A DNA stretch of 64,000 nucleotides from Actinernus sp. WN-2022 (taxonomy: Eukaryota > Cnidaria > Anthozoa > Actiniaria > Actinernidae). A program made the translations under genes and the position numbers. Shown one piece after another: positions 1-9,769 of the stretch. The stretch spans positions 88,311,537-88,375,536 of the forward strand of contig JAOWCC010001589.1 of NCBI GenBank assembly GCA_030867875.1, given 5' to 3'. Positions within the stretch are counted from its first letter, which is position 1; every line of letters begins with the position of its first letter. The notes under the pieces were generated by a model that was not told the origin of the DNA, ran no database searches, and worked only from the letters and a program-made list of their open reading frames with translations.

Positions 1-183
1 TAAAATGATCAAATGCGCATTACATGTTTTAAGTAAAAACTGACATGTACACAGAATCATTAAACATATGGTAATAAAATATAATAAACTATAAACCATT
101 ATAAAAATCCAACGTGACAATATAATAAAAATGACCAATTTAAAATTTAAGAACTTATCATTACAATGGAAGTCGATAAAATA

Positions 184-545
184 CTAATACGCTAATTTAA
201 AAAGATAGGTCTTCAGATGGCTCTTAAAAGTATTAATATTTTCAATCATGCGTAGTTCCTTAGGTAGAGTTCCACAATCTAGGCGCAGCAATAACAAATG
301 CTCTATCTCCCAATGTAGTCTTAGTTCTGATTGTAGGAGTAGCAAGCCTACGACTTTCTGAAGATCTAAGACCATATGCAGAAGACTTAATATGCAGCAA
401 GTCACTCGCATATGATGGCGCAAGACCATGGATCGCCTTAAAAGTAATTAATATAACTTTAAAGTTGACACGTCACCTTATTGGGAGCCAATGCAAATCA
501 TGCATGAGCGGTGTGACATGGCAATACCTCGGTGCGTTGCAAACA
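184..545 (-). pseudogene. CR1/L2-type LINE, C-terminal end of the reverse transcriptase ORF
   Basis: On the minus strand the conceptual translation reads the familiar LINE C-terminus: a HWLP motif, a TFKAIHG-like stretch, a GDRAF-APRLWN segment, PKELR, and a final LKTYLF tail followed by a stop. One in-frame stop and one frameshift interrupt it, so it is a 5'-truncated dead copy. The 3' UTR runs to lower coordinates and out of the window. Confidence 0.8.
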
Positions 546-1249
546 AGCAATTTGAATTCTGTCCGAGGGTGAAACGGGGTTAATGATTGAGAGAATGGAT
601 AAGCACCTTGCGACTCTTGGAATTTCTATTGATGTTTCAGCTTTCTCGTTGAATTGCTAATTAGGATGAACGTTTTATATAAAGAATATTTAAAAGGTTC
701 ATCCTAATAAGAATCCACTGATAAAGACCCAGATAGCAAAAAGTACACGGATCATAAGGTCCCAAGATAATCAATTTTTGCACTAAATTTACTAATATCA
801 GCAGACTACCGAGATACACAGATAATATTATCCAACTACCATTACTTGTTTACCGAGCCACTGTTTATTCCCAATTATTAAACCAAACTCAAAGCCGTAA
901 AATAATAAAAACGTGCATTAAACTTACAAACATCCTCTTCATATTGTGTGCCGGAGTCAAAAATTTAGAATCTGCCGTCATGTCAGTCACATCGCTTTCC
1001 AAGTCTTGACTTTATCGATGTCAACCACAACACCAAATCCTTCAAGTGCAGGTTCTTCTTGTCCTAGCTTGTTCTTTGCAACACAATGCTTTCAGCATTG
1101 CGAAACATCCGTTTGAAGCCAGCCAAACAACATAGTATGGTAATTTCTTCATGTCATTCCTCGAGATGTTCGTAATCGCAGGCGGTGATTACTCGAATTT
1201 TTGCATGGCGTTGTGAATACAATGGTTCATTAAGTACCATTATAAGTTA

Positions 1250-1860
1250 TATGCTAGTTTTAAGAACATCAAATTGCCAAGGGAAACTATCAGCCGATAG
1301 TTCCGAGACAGACACAGTCTATTTGCGTTATTGTTCAACACAAAATTGCCTTTCGTGCTCAGCAGGCACTATTATACAAACAGACTGTGTCCGTCGAGGA
1401 ACTATCGGCTGATAGTTGCCCGCGGAAATTTGATGTTCTTAAAACAAATATAAGCCCGAGAACGCAGTTCGAGGGCTTATATGCTAGTTTTAAGAACATC
1501 AAATGTCCAAGGGAAACTATCAGCCGATAGTTCCGAGACAAACACAGTCTATTTGTCGTTATTATTCATCACAAAATCTTATGGTCTTCAGCTCTCAGCG
1601 GGCACTATTATACAAATAGACTGTATCCGTCGAGGAACTATCGGCTGATAGTTGCCCGCGGAAATTTGATGTTCTTAAAACAAATATAAGCCCGAGAACG
1701 AAGTTCGAGGGCTTATATGCTAGTTTTAAGAACATCAAATTTCCAAGGGAAACTATCAGTCGATAGGTCCGAGACAGACACAGTCTATTTGCGTTATTGT
1801 TCAACACAAAATTGTCTTTCGTGCTCAGCGGGCACTATCGCCTGATAGTTAGCCTCCGCG
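1250..1860. repeat. Tandem array of palindromic (foldback) units
   Basis: The phrase TTTTAAGAACATCAAA recurs at about 1259, 1490 and 1725, so units are about 230-237 bp. Each unit is itself an inverted repeat: the sequence around AACTATCAGCCGATAGTT comes back as its reverse complement about 110 bp later. That 18-mer is in turn nearly palindromic. A further hairpin (ATAAGCCC ... GGGCTTAT) joins the units. Palindromes are therefore nested at three scales. No coding function is seen. Confidence 0.8.
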
Positions 1861-2095
1861 GACGACAACTATCATGTCACGTGATCGCTTTTAGCCAATG
1901 AGCGCGCGCAAAAATTTTGTGGTGAACTATAACACCTGATAGTGATCGCTCTTGGCCAATGAGCGCGCGCCACAATTTTGTGGTGAACTAGAACGCCTCG
2001 GATAGTTTGCATCCGCGGACGACAACTATCACATCACGTGATCGCTTTTAGCCAATGAGCGCGCGCCACCTGTAGTTTGCATCCGCTGACGACAT
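1861..2095. repeat. Three degenerate repeats with CCAAT box and GC-rich core
   Basis: Three times the sequence runs GTGATCGC, then TTTTAGCCAATGAGCG or close to it, then a CGCGC core, at about 1880, 1943 and 2038. Each has an inverted CTATC/GATAG motif nearby. The same block recurs at 32498-32732. CCAAT followed by CpG-rich sequence resembles promoter DNA, but no transcript start can be assigned. Confidence 0.6.
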
Positions 2096-3436
2096 TGCGC
2101 CAACAAAAGAAATGCTGATAGCCGCAATACAATAAAGATTGTCGATGAATAAAGTAAAGAAACATGCTGATCAACGTGTGAATGAATACGCGAATTATGA
2201 AATTAAATGAACGAAAACTGTTCATTAATGCCGTTAGGTGCTAAAGTGGCTAAAAATAGTTCTGTTCTTTGCATTTACGGGTTTCGGTAGTACCTTGATG
2301 AAGAGAAATTCCGCATATAGTGATGTTATAAATAAAATTGAATGGTCAGGAAGATTAAAGTGGCGAGCTACAAGATTCAAGATTCTTCAATATTCTTTAT
2401 TGCACACTATTTACAAATTATTTAATTACAGTGCATGTATTTTACAAAAGAAAAAAGGAAATAAGTTATTAAATGTCTTTGAGAAAATGTGTGTAGTGGT
2501 GTTAGTTCTAACATCTAGCAATTGTTCGCGGAATCAATCTCCTAATATTCACCCTGTTTTTGTTACAAAGTGTGCAGGTGATACAATAAATAAATTACTA
2601 GACGTACAGTCAAAATGGTCAGTAACTTTAAGAGAGCCTTTAGGTCCTGAAATGAGTGGCAGTTTTAATGAAAGCACATGTGTTACATCGTTTCCTGGGG
2701 CATTTAAAAGTTCCTGGTTGATGATCGAGCTGTAGTGACCCTTGACCAGGTCTTGTTTCGCTTAAAAGAGATAAGCCGTGGTGGCTGTGGAAAAATGAGG
2801 GCGGTTTCTGGATCATTCTGTAAGGTCTTGGAGTTTTTATGGATGATATTCTTGATAGGGAGATTGGATGGATGGTAAATTAACGGAAACGTAATTCTGT
2901 CTTCAGTCTTCGGTTGGGACATAGTTAATAGAGTGGAATGGTTAGGAAACCCGGCAAACTTCAAAGGGACTAACAAAGGCGCTGCGATTTATGTTGTAAG
3001 GGGGTAAAACAAGATTGTACACGGTCAGTGTTCATTAGCGTCCCCTGAACGACTGAACCCACACGTTTCTATTGGCTGATTGATAACATATTCCAAGTCT
3101 TTTGTGCACGGTCACGGTTGAAAAAAGCGAACAAAGACATAATTATAATAAAGAAGGTCGCTGGGTTTCCTAACCATCCACTCTATTAACTATGGTTGGC
3201 ACGGCAGTGATGACGTAAATCGTGGTAAATAAGAGTCCACACCACGGAAAACAAGAGGAAATTTGCTTATTAGACTACGATCTCGAGGTTTCTTTCGGCA
3301 GATGGTTCACGAGTGGCGCAGTTTACCATAACCCTTCTATTCTCTTAGCGATCGAGGAAACTGTGAAAAAACTTCCAAGAATAAATTTCTAAGTGATTTT
3401 GTCAGCAGCGCGTGCACGGTCGACTATCGATCGATA

Positions 3437-3829
3437 GACGGCGCCTGGCTAGCCAATCAGATGGCGAGTTTGCCAATAGACGGCGCCTGGCTAGCCAATC
3501 AGATGGCGAGTTTGCCAATAGACGGTGGCTGGGTAGCCAATCAGATGGCGAGTTTGCCAATAGACGGCGGCTGGGTAGCCAATCAGATGGCGAGTTTGCC
3601 AATAGACGGCGCCTGGCTAGCCCATCAGATGGCGAGTTTGCCAATAGACGGCGCCTGGCTAGCCCATCAGATGGCGAGTTTGCCAATAGACGGTGGCTGG
3701 GTAGCCAATCAGATGGCGAGTTTGCCAATAGACGGCGCCTGGCTAGCCCATCAGATGGCGAGTTTGCCAATAGACGGTGGCTGGGTAGCCAATCAGATGG
3801 CGAGTTTGCCAATAGACGGCGGCTGGGTT
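3437..3829. repeat. 42-bp minisatellite, about 9.4 copies
   Basis: Units start GACGG(C/T)G and repeat every 42 bp from 3437 to a partial tenth unit at 3815. Each unit carries TAGCC(A/C)ATCAGATGG, a CCAAT-type box. Because 42 is divisible by three, open frames of 136-165 codons run through it on both strands. I regard these as artefacts of the repeat, not genes. Confidence 0.95.
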
Positions 3830-4230
3830 ATGCTGACAGCCGATAGTCCATTGACATACACACCGGCTATTGTTATAATAGTTTTCCGACGGATAATAGT
3901 TGGATTATCAAAGTCAATAGAAATAACTCATAACAAAGCTACGGTTCTTTCCACTTAGCTTATGATTTTTTTTAAAGAAAACCTGTGAGAACGTTGGAAA
4001 ATAAGCAATGTTCTAGTTTATTTTTTCCTGCATGCTGTGTATTCCTAGCCAATCAGATTGCGAATTTGTTGACAGTTGGTGGCTTGATTACGCTAATTGC
4101 AGATTGAGCTGTTTTAGATCGAGTATCGAAAACAACAAGTGCATGATTGCTTTGGTTTTGCTTAGTTTTTCTATTGGCTGTGAGAAATGTTCTGCAGTTA
4201 ACAGCCAATCAGGTTCTAAACTAAAACCAC

Positions 4231-4622
4231 AGGCTAACCATCCTCTCATTTTGTGTATTTGTCACTGACATTAATCCATTATTTCTTAGCAAATTGTGAA
4301 ATAAAATACCTTTTGACTTGATTCTGCTGTGTATGTGTTGATTTAGCACGCGCTCATAATACAGTCTGTGGCTCAGGTTTGTTTACATATAGCTCGGGCT
4401 CAGAGCTCATCTCGCCACACCGCTACATAAAAATACACTTTAGAGATGAGCCACAGGAAACCCGAGCTATATGCAAACAAACCTGAGCCACAGGAAGCCC
4501 AAGCTGTATTATGAGCGCGCATACACAGCAGAATCAAGTCAAAAAGTATTTTATTTCACAATTTGCTAAGAAATAATAGATTAATATCAGTGACAAATAC
4601 ACAAAATGAGGATGGTTAGCCT
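4231..4622. repeat. Foldback element with arms of about 180 bp
   Basis: GGCTAACCATCC at 4232 returns as GGATGGTTAGCC at 4611. The arms stay complementary inward to CTCATCTC/GAGATGAG around 4413 and 4443, leaving a loop of about 30 bp. A second, smaller hairpin (CACTCGCGAAAGA, spacer, TCTTTCGCGAGTG) follows at 4646-4672 inside a separate GGAAACCAGC/GCTGGTTTCC repeat ending near 4704. No ORF of note. The right copy is at 34868-35259. Confidence 0.85.
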
Positions 4623-4834
4623 TAGCCTGGGAAACCAGCTGAGTCACTCGCGAAAGAGTCTTTCGCGAGTGGGCCGGTAGCGATAAGAGTCGGCTGGTTT
4701 CCTAGGTTAGGTTAACCTGTACTAAAACCAAACGCAATCACGCAATAAGGGTCCGTTTTAGCGACAGTATTGACGACTGCGTTTACTTTGATTGGTTCAA
4801 GTAAAATCAATCGTGAATTACTTCAGCTCAGTGG

Positions 4835-4955
4835 TGATTGGCTCATTGTGTTTTCACTTGGTGCTGTGATTGGCTCATTGTGTTTTCACTTGCATGCTGC
4901 TGTGATTGGCTCATTGTGTTTTCACTTGCTGCTGTGATTGGCTATGTAATTACTT
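4835..4955. repeat. Short tandem repeat of GATTGGCTCATTGTGTTTTC
   Basis: About four units of GTGATTGGCTCATTGTGTTT and its variants in a row. Each carries ATTGG, an inverted CCAAT box. Duplicated at 35472-35592. Confidence 0.75.
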
Positions 4956-5658
4956 TGGCTCAACTGAAAACCGCTCTATTCTTCATTTTGTGATTTGTGT
5001 CTAGCATGTGATATTGCAGATGCATATTGCAAAACCTTGAATGAGATAATACCACCACCACCCCTCCTCATTTCCAAGACTTAATTTTCCGTTCATTGCA
5101 CTGGAATAATATTAAACATTGCATGGACAACATTGGTCAACCAGGTTCATATGACAGTTTGACTTAAAAAATAAAGAAGTTAGCCATGTATTATACTGCC
5201 ATAAAATATGACACGCATTGGAGAAATGTTTAAAACCAAAGGATGTGCTTTTATCATTTTATGCATAGCTAAGGCTTCTTTATATAGTTGCTTGATGGTA
5301 TAGATTTAAGCATGCATGGAAATTATAAAACATGCTAACGTATGTTATATACTCTGATAAGACACTTTTTTTAGCCAAACAGAGCATGCATTATAATAAT
5401 ATTATGGATAATTATATTATGGATAATTATATTATGGATATACAATAAAATGGAATATCGTGAATTTCTCACTTTCTTTAACCCTGGTCATTGCTTTACA
5501 TAAATGGCAGTACGACTCAAACTGTTGCTATCTTTATTGTGTTTGTTGAACAATCTAGATAGCAAAAGTCGACTGCATAGATGGCAAATATCAGATTATT
5601 TAAGGTTACCGTAGACCTTCACCTCCTAGAAGAGGGTCTCAATGGGGGGGGGTCTACA

Positions 5659-5855
5659 TGTCAGTTGTCAGTTAAAATTTTGGCCATTTGTCAGTTGTCA
5701 GTTAGCCCTAATTAATCATTACTAGAGAAAATTTACAATGTTTGACCCACAAAAACCAAATTTGTCAGTTGTCAGTTATTTTTTAGTTGTCAGTTGTCAG
5801 TAAAAAAATGGTCATTTGTCAGTTATTTTTAAGGCCGTTTGTCAGTAGTCAGTTA
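5659..5855. repeat. Degenerate GTCAGTT tandem repeats
   Basis: The heptamer GTCAGTT and the phrase TTGTCAGTTGTCAGTTA recur many times, broken by short unrelated spacers. Located inside the outer TTAA element that starts at 5604. Duplicated at 36296-36492. Confidence 0.75.
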
Positions 5856-6890
5856 ACCCCATTCAGGCCCTCCTAGAAGTCAGTACTCCTGCATTGGGCT
5901 GGGGAATAGATTTCCACTAAGTTTTTACCACATAATTTATATACTGTACTGTGGAATTATTTCAGTGTGGTTTTTCATATCCGGCAGAGTACACCAACCA
6001 GGGGCGTAGCTAGGCATTTTCAAGTTGTACGCACAAGTGCAGTAGCTACCGGTTTTAAGGGCCCCCTCTCGTAAAAAAATACAAGGCCAAACAGGAAATT
6101 TTCGTCTCAAAGCGGTGTACGCACGTGCGTATATGCGTACAGGAAGCTATGCCCCTGCAACACAGTGTGTAGTTGCATCTTGTTACATAAAGTATGTTAC
6201 ATAAAGTATGTTACATAAAGTATATGTACAATATTTAAATTGTGTGTGGTTAATTGTCAGGACCGCCTCCCGTATTTATGAAACTCTGTTATCAGTTCAA
6301 TTGAGGAGAAGGAAGAATACTGAGCTTTCAATAAAAGTTTGGGCTTTGATCGAATATCGACATTGGCAGGAAATTTTGCCAGATAGTTCCAAGAGTACAC
6401 ACTGTTAAGGTTATCGTAGACCTTCGCGGATGCTTTTAAAGGAAACCATTTTATCTGTTGGAATTGTTTAAAATAAAGATCAGTGAATTATGCGCGTACG
6501 CGTTTGGGCGTACGATCCATTCAATTTCATCTCAATCAGCAGATAACAGCCTCCAAAACTGTGTCGGGGATTTTATATTTTACTTTGTTCGCATGCAAAT
6601 CCTTCTTGGAGTTTTAGGTCGAAAAATCTTCCAAACTATATGACACTAGGCCACATAAAAAAAATAACGAAAATATCGCTTAAAGCCCGACACACTTTGG
6701 TTCCTTGATGGTATATCCATCTCAGTTTTGGCCAAGTTTCGCAAGGATCCGATAATTATTAAGACACGTATAATTCACTCAAAGATAGGGAATAAGCAAG
6801 TAAATGAAGTCATGATTTTTAGCTTCGGAACTTTTACAGCGAGTTCACACTTCATCAAAGGTTCTGTCAACATATTAACCCAACAAGCCA

Positions 6891-7256
6891 ATGGCAATGA
6901 AACACAGGACCCCTGCGATTGTTGTGAATGAACCAAGAATTCGCGGGCAATGTGATGGTTCGTATTACCTGGGTTTACAAACTAAGAAACCTAGCGAAAA
7001 GAAGTGTTGTCAGCGATGTAAGACAAAAAAGCAGCCTGAGATACATGTATCATTCAAGGACATGCAGAAGGCGAAAGCCATGACAAAGCCAAAGAGAAAT
7101 CGCAGCACGCCAGCACGAACTCCGGCTGTAGATGTGGTCATAGGGCATCCAAAGGACTGGGATTCCGTTTTGTCTATCCAAAAGCGAACTGAAACAATAT
7201 TTCTAATGAAAACTCGAAGAGCGATGAACGATAGTCTACCAACATGTGAACACTAG
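6891..7256 (+). CDS. Hypothetical 121-residue ORF inside a TTAA element
   Basis: Open frame of 121 codons within the inner TTAA element. The product would be basic, with a CCQRC cluster near residues 39-43 followed by lysine-rich sequence. I do not recognise a family. It could be an exon remnant of the element's own protein or a captured host fragment. An identical ORF is at 37528-37893. Being a real gene is uncertain. Confidence 0.25.
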   Translation: MAMKHRTPAIVVNEPRIRGQCDGSYYLGLQTKKPSEKKCCQRCKTKKQPEIHVSFKDMQKAKAMTKPKRNRSTPARTPAVDVVIGHPKDWDSVLSIQKRTETIFLMKTRRAMNDSLPTCEH

Positions 7257-7496
7257 AGCACATCCCAGATGTAGTTTCCTGCAAAAATCTACAGCGAGCT
7301 TGGCGCTAATAAAGGGATTATCACGCCTAAGCTATGTATTTACTTTACTTCGAAATACGGTTTTCCAAATATCTCGCGAAGTCTTCATTTTGTGGAATTA
7401 TTTTTTCAGGGAAATAAAGTACAATTAATAAACTTTAGAAGGAATGAACAATTTTTTTTGGAGAAAACAGGACGCGAAGGTCTACGGTAACCTTAA

Positions 7497-9040
7497 ATTG
7501 ACAATAAACTATTTTGAAATTGATAATGAAATGAAGATGAAGTTATACGCAAAAAGAAACAGTGAAACAGACAAATGCCACAGCATACAAAAGTTTTTTA
7601 TTGTAACATGTCCCCGATACGTTTCACCCAATTTCAAAACTTTACTCAGTCTTAATCAGTGATTTTGTAACCTCTGCCTTCTGCATTACGTGTATTTATG
7701 CATATGCCACAATCTATTTTTGGACGCCCCCTAGGCGAGTGCCCAATAAATTTGAGCGCCCAATAAACCAGTTTGAGTTTTCCCCCGACATTTTTGGACG
7801 AGGTATTCGATTTATAAGGAAATTTCTTAAGGATTGGAGCCAGGCGGTGTTGGATATGTCTTATCTTCTCTTGAAACGTCATCCAAGCATTGTTTACATG
7901 TTTCCCTTGTTAGTTTCAGTAAGGATATTTAAAATATTTCAGATACGGTACAAAAGAAAGCACATACAACGTCCTCTCGGACTTGAGTCATGTGAAACGT
8001 GTCCAACACCGCCTGGGTTGGAGCTCTGGCATCTAGTAAATATTTACCCAAACAATCTCAAATTTCCTGTCAAGATTGTGTATATTTTAACAAGTGTGTG
8101 AAGTTTACTTTCCTACTGTTCATAGGTTTCAAAATCTTACCTGTCCTTTGTATAAATCAAGTCATAATTATACAGCAATTGTATAGAAAACTAATATTTG
8201 TTTTATGTTTGGAAGAGCAACTCAACCAGCTCAAATTTCACCCATTTATTGACAATATTCGGTAATTATATCTCATTATATTGAACATTTGATGCTCTTA
8301 CAAGTGTTGAATACTCACTAAATGCGAGTCTAAATTTCCACGTTATAAATCAAACACTTCTACACCTCATTTAAAATGTTGAAAGAAAAACACTGAACTG
8401 GTGAACTATTTAATGTGGCTAAATAAATACCTTCGTTAACTTTTGAAGGAATTTCTACTTCATATACTATGGCAAGAATTGTTACATCTTGCATCTTCAG
8501 CAACAATGTCCAAAGACAATCAACCGTAAAGTGAGAGTAACACCAACCAAACTGGCTGTGTGGCTAATTACGCTATTACAGACATCAACGCGGCAACAGT
8601 AATAGTATTTAGTACTAACATTCTTACACACTTTGATTCGATTCTTGTTTGGAGGCTCATTACTTTACGACTCTTGTTTGATGGAGTAGATCCGAAGGAC
8701 TCGTTACCAGCAATTGGTAACAAAGTCACTGATTAATGTTCTTGGTAAGTATTAAGTTGTTGTCATAACAAGGAGGGAAAGTTAACAGTTAGTTAACAGT
8801 TGCTACTTGTTAGAGAATTTGTTCAGTAGCAACCCTTAAAATTCCTCATTGTACCTTTTTACTCGGGCTGCCTGTGGCAGCACCGAGTCTTAAAATGCAA
8901 GTCGTTCTTTTTTTCTTTTTTTTTTTTGTTGGGTGTCGCAAAATTTCTGCGCATGCGTTAAAGGTCAAATTCACACCAATCAGATTGCACTGTGCTGGTC
9001 ACAACAATCGCCAGGTTAATTTATTTACATAATTTAATAC
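7497..9040. other. AT-rich stretch, no convincing gene
   Basis: Only short ORFs, the longest 120 codons at 7739-8101, with no recognisable domain. A weak inverted repeat (CAGGCGGTGTTGGA at 7842 and TCCAACACCGCCTG at 8000) suggests a small MITE overlapping that ORF. Duplicated at 38134-39677. Confidence 0.4.
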
Positions 9041-9060
9041 AGTAAAGCAAGATGGCGGAA
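8990..9060 (+). promoter_or_regulatory. Possible promoter and start region
   Basis: CACCAATCAG (a CCAAT box) lies about 75 bp upstream of CAAGATGGCGG at 9048. That sequence is both a good Kozak context and a YY1-like motif often found at metazoan start sites. The ORF beginning at this ATG (9051) is short, about 19 codons, and ends at or near a GTAAG donor-like sequence at 9109. The matching site in the right copy is 39627-39697. Confidence 0.35.
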
Positions 9061-9407
9061 GACCCGCGAGGAACTTTCTCTCTACTTTGGAGTCTCATCT
9101 CTCAAATGTAAGCCCGTTTAATGTTTTATTTAACTTCACTCGTGCGAAAGCCTTCCAACAGGCTGAGGATATTTCAACTGGCGCTATTGTTGGAGCCGAA
9201 GGACCGCGTTTTTTACCCAGATGGGCAGTGATTTTATATACGACACCGTACGACGACCTGAAGCCAGTGAACTGGGGCCAGGATCCGGAAAGCTAAAATG
9301 CTGTGCTGCATTTAAAACATCCGAGGAGAACATCTTATTTTGGGTGAAGGCACTTCAAGACCAATATTACGAGTCTCTTAAAAACTGTCAGAGATTTAAA
9401 TTTACCG
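9051..9407 (+). CDS. Putative 5' exons of an unrecognised gene (left copy, truncated)
   Basis: After the ATG at 9051 a second open stretch (about 9221-9407) reads through FKTSEENILFWVKALQ and ends in a good donor, CC|GTAAGT, at 9408. It looks like an internal exon of a host gene that I cannot name. In this copy the sequence breaks off 117 bp later at the Kolobok-like insertion. The right copy (39688-40044) continues into different DNA with another exon-like stretch at about 40208-40388. Confidence 0.3.
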
Positions 9408-9520
9408 TAAGTTGGTTCAGAGAGTATTGAGATCAAGTTATTTCGTTCCAGCGAGGATATTGACCTAGCGGAAACGGTACAAGCTGTCGAAGGATTTTAC
9501 TTATAATCATCCACGTCTAC

Positions 9521-9541
9521 TTAAAGTGCTACTGAAACGAA
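9521..9541 (+). repeat. TTAA duplication and left terminal inverted repeat
   Basis: TTAA then AGTGCTACTGAAACGAA. The TTAA is also the exact end of the 9.5-kb duplicated block. Confidence 0.8.
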
Positions 9542-9705
9542 TATGAAGAATCGATAATATAGCTTTAAATTGTTGGTTTAGTATATGATCGAACTAAAAA
9601 CGTACTTTTTACCGTTTGGAAATATATATTTTTGCGAATTTTCGGGACTCGAAAATGCATGTTTTGACCCTGAGAGCGCGACACTTTTATTTTCTAATTA
9701 AATAT

Positions 9706-9723
9706 GCATGTGACGTCACATGC
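9706..9723. promoter_or_regulatory. 18-bp perfect palindrome containing a CRE
   Basis: GCATGTGACGTCACATGC is perfectly self-complementary and centres on TGACGTCA, the cAMP-response-element octamer. It lies 47 bp upstream of the transposase ATG. It may be a host-factor site driving transposase transcription, or a site for the THAP domain itself. The sequence alone does not say which. Confidence 0.5.
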
Positions 9724-9769
9724 TTGACATGAGCGAGAATTCCTCACGGCTCTCTGTTATTTCTCACAA

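Larger units (their letters stand above)
5604..7492. mobile_element. Nested TTAA-flanked DNA element (outer 5604, inner 6409)
   Basis: The right end, read inward from 7492, is GGTTACCGTAGACCTTC. It is followed outside by TTAA (7493-7496). The same 17 bases, also after TTAA, start at 5604. A third, nearly identical end with one change (GGTTATCGTAG) starts at 6409 after TTAA (6405-6408). The simplest reading is an inner 1084-bp element (6409-7492) sharing or replacing the right end of an outer one. TTAA duplications point to Kolobok- or piggyBac-type transposition. No transposase is recognisable inside. Confidence 0.75.
1..9524. repeat. Left copy of a 9.5-kb direct duplication
   Basis: This block matches 30644-40161 almost base for base in the same orientation. 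The offset is 30643 at the left and 30637 after two indels: one T near 776 and five bases near 1578. I also see substitutions near 1257 and 8590. The copy is cut by the window start, so its true left end is unknown. The right end is sharp: the two copies agree through a TTAA (9521-9524) and then diverge. It contains a LINE tail, palindromes, a minisatellite, foldbacks and TTAA elements, listed separately. It may be a recent segmental duplication or an assembly or haplotype artefact. Confidence 0.95.

Noticed and set aside
3402..3958. Repeat proteins of 136-165 residues in three frames over the minisatellite
   Set aside because: The 42-bp period keeps all frames open on both strands. There is no reason to prefer one, and there is no domain or flanking gene structure.
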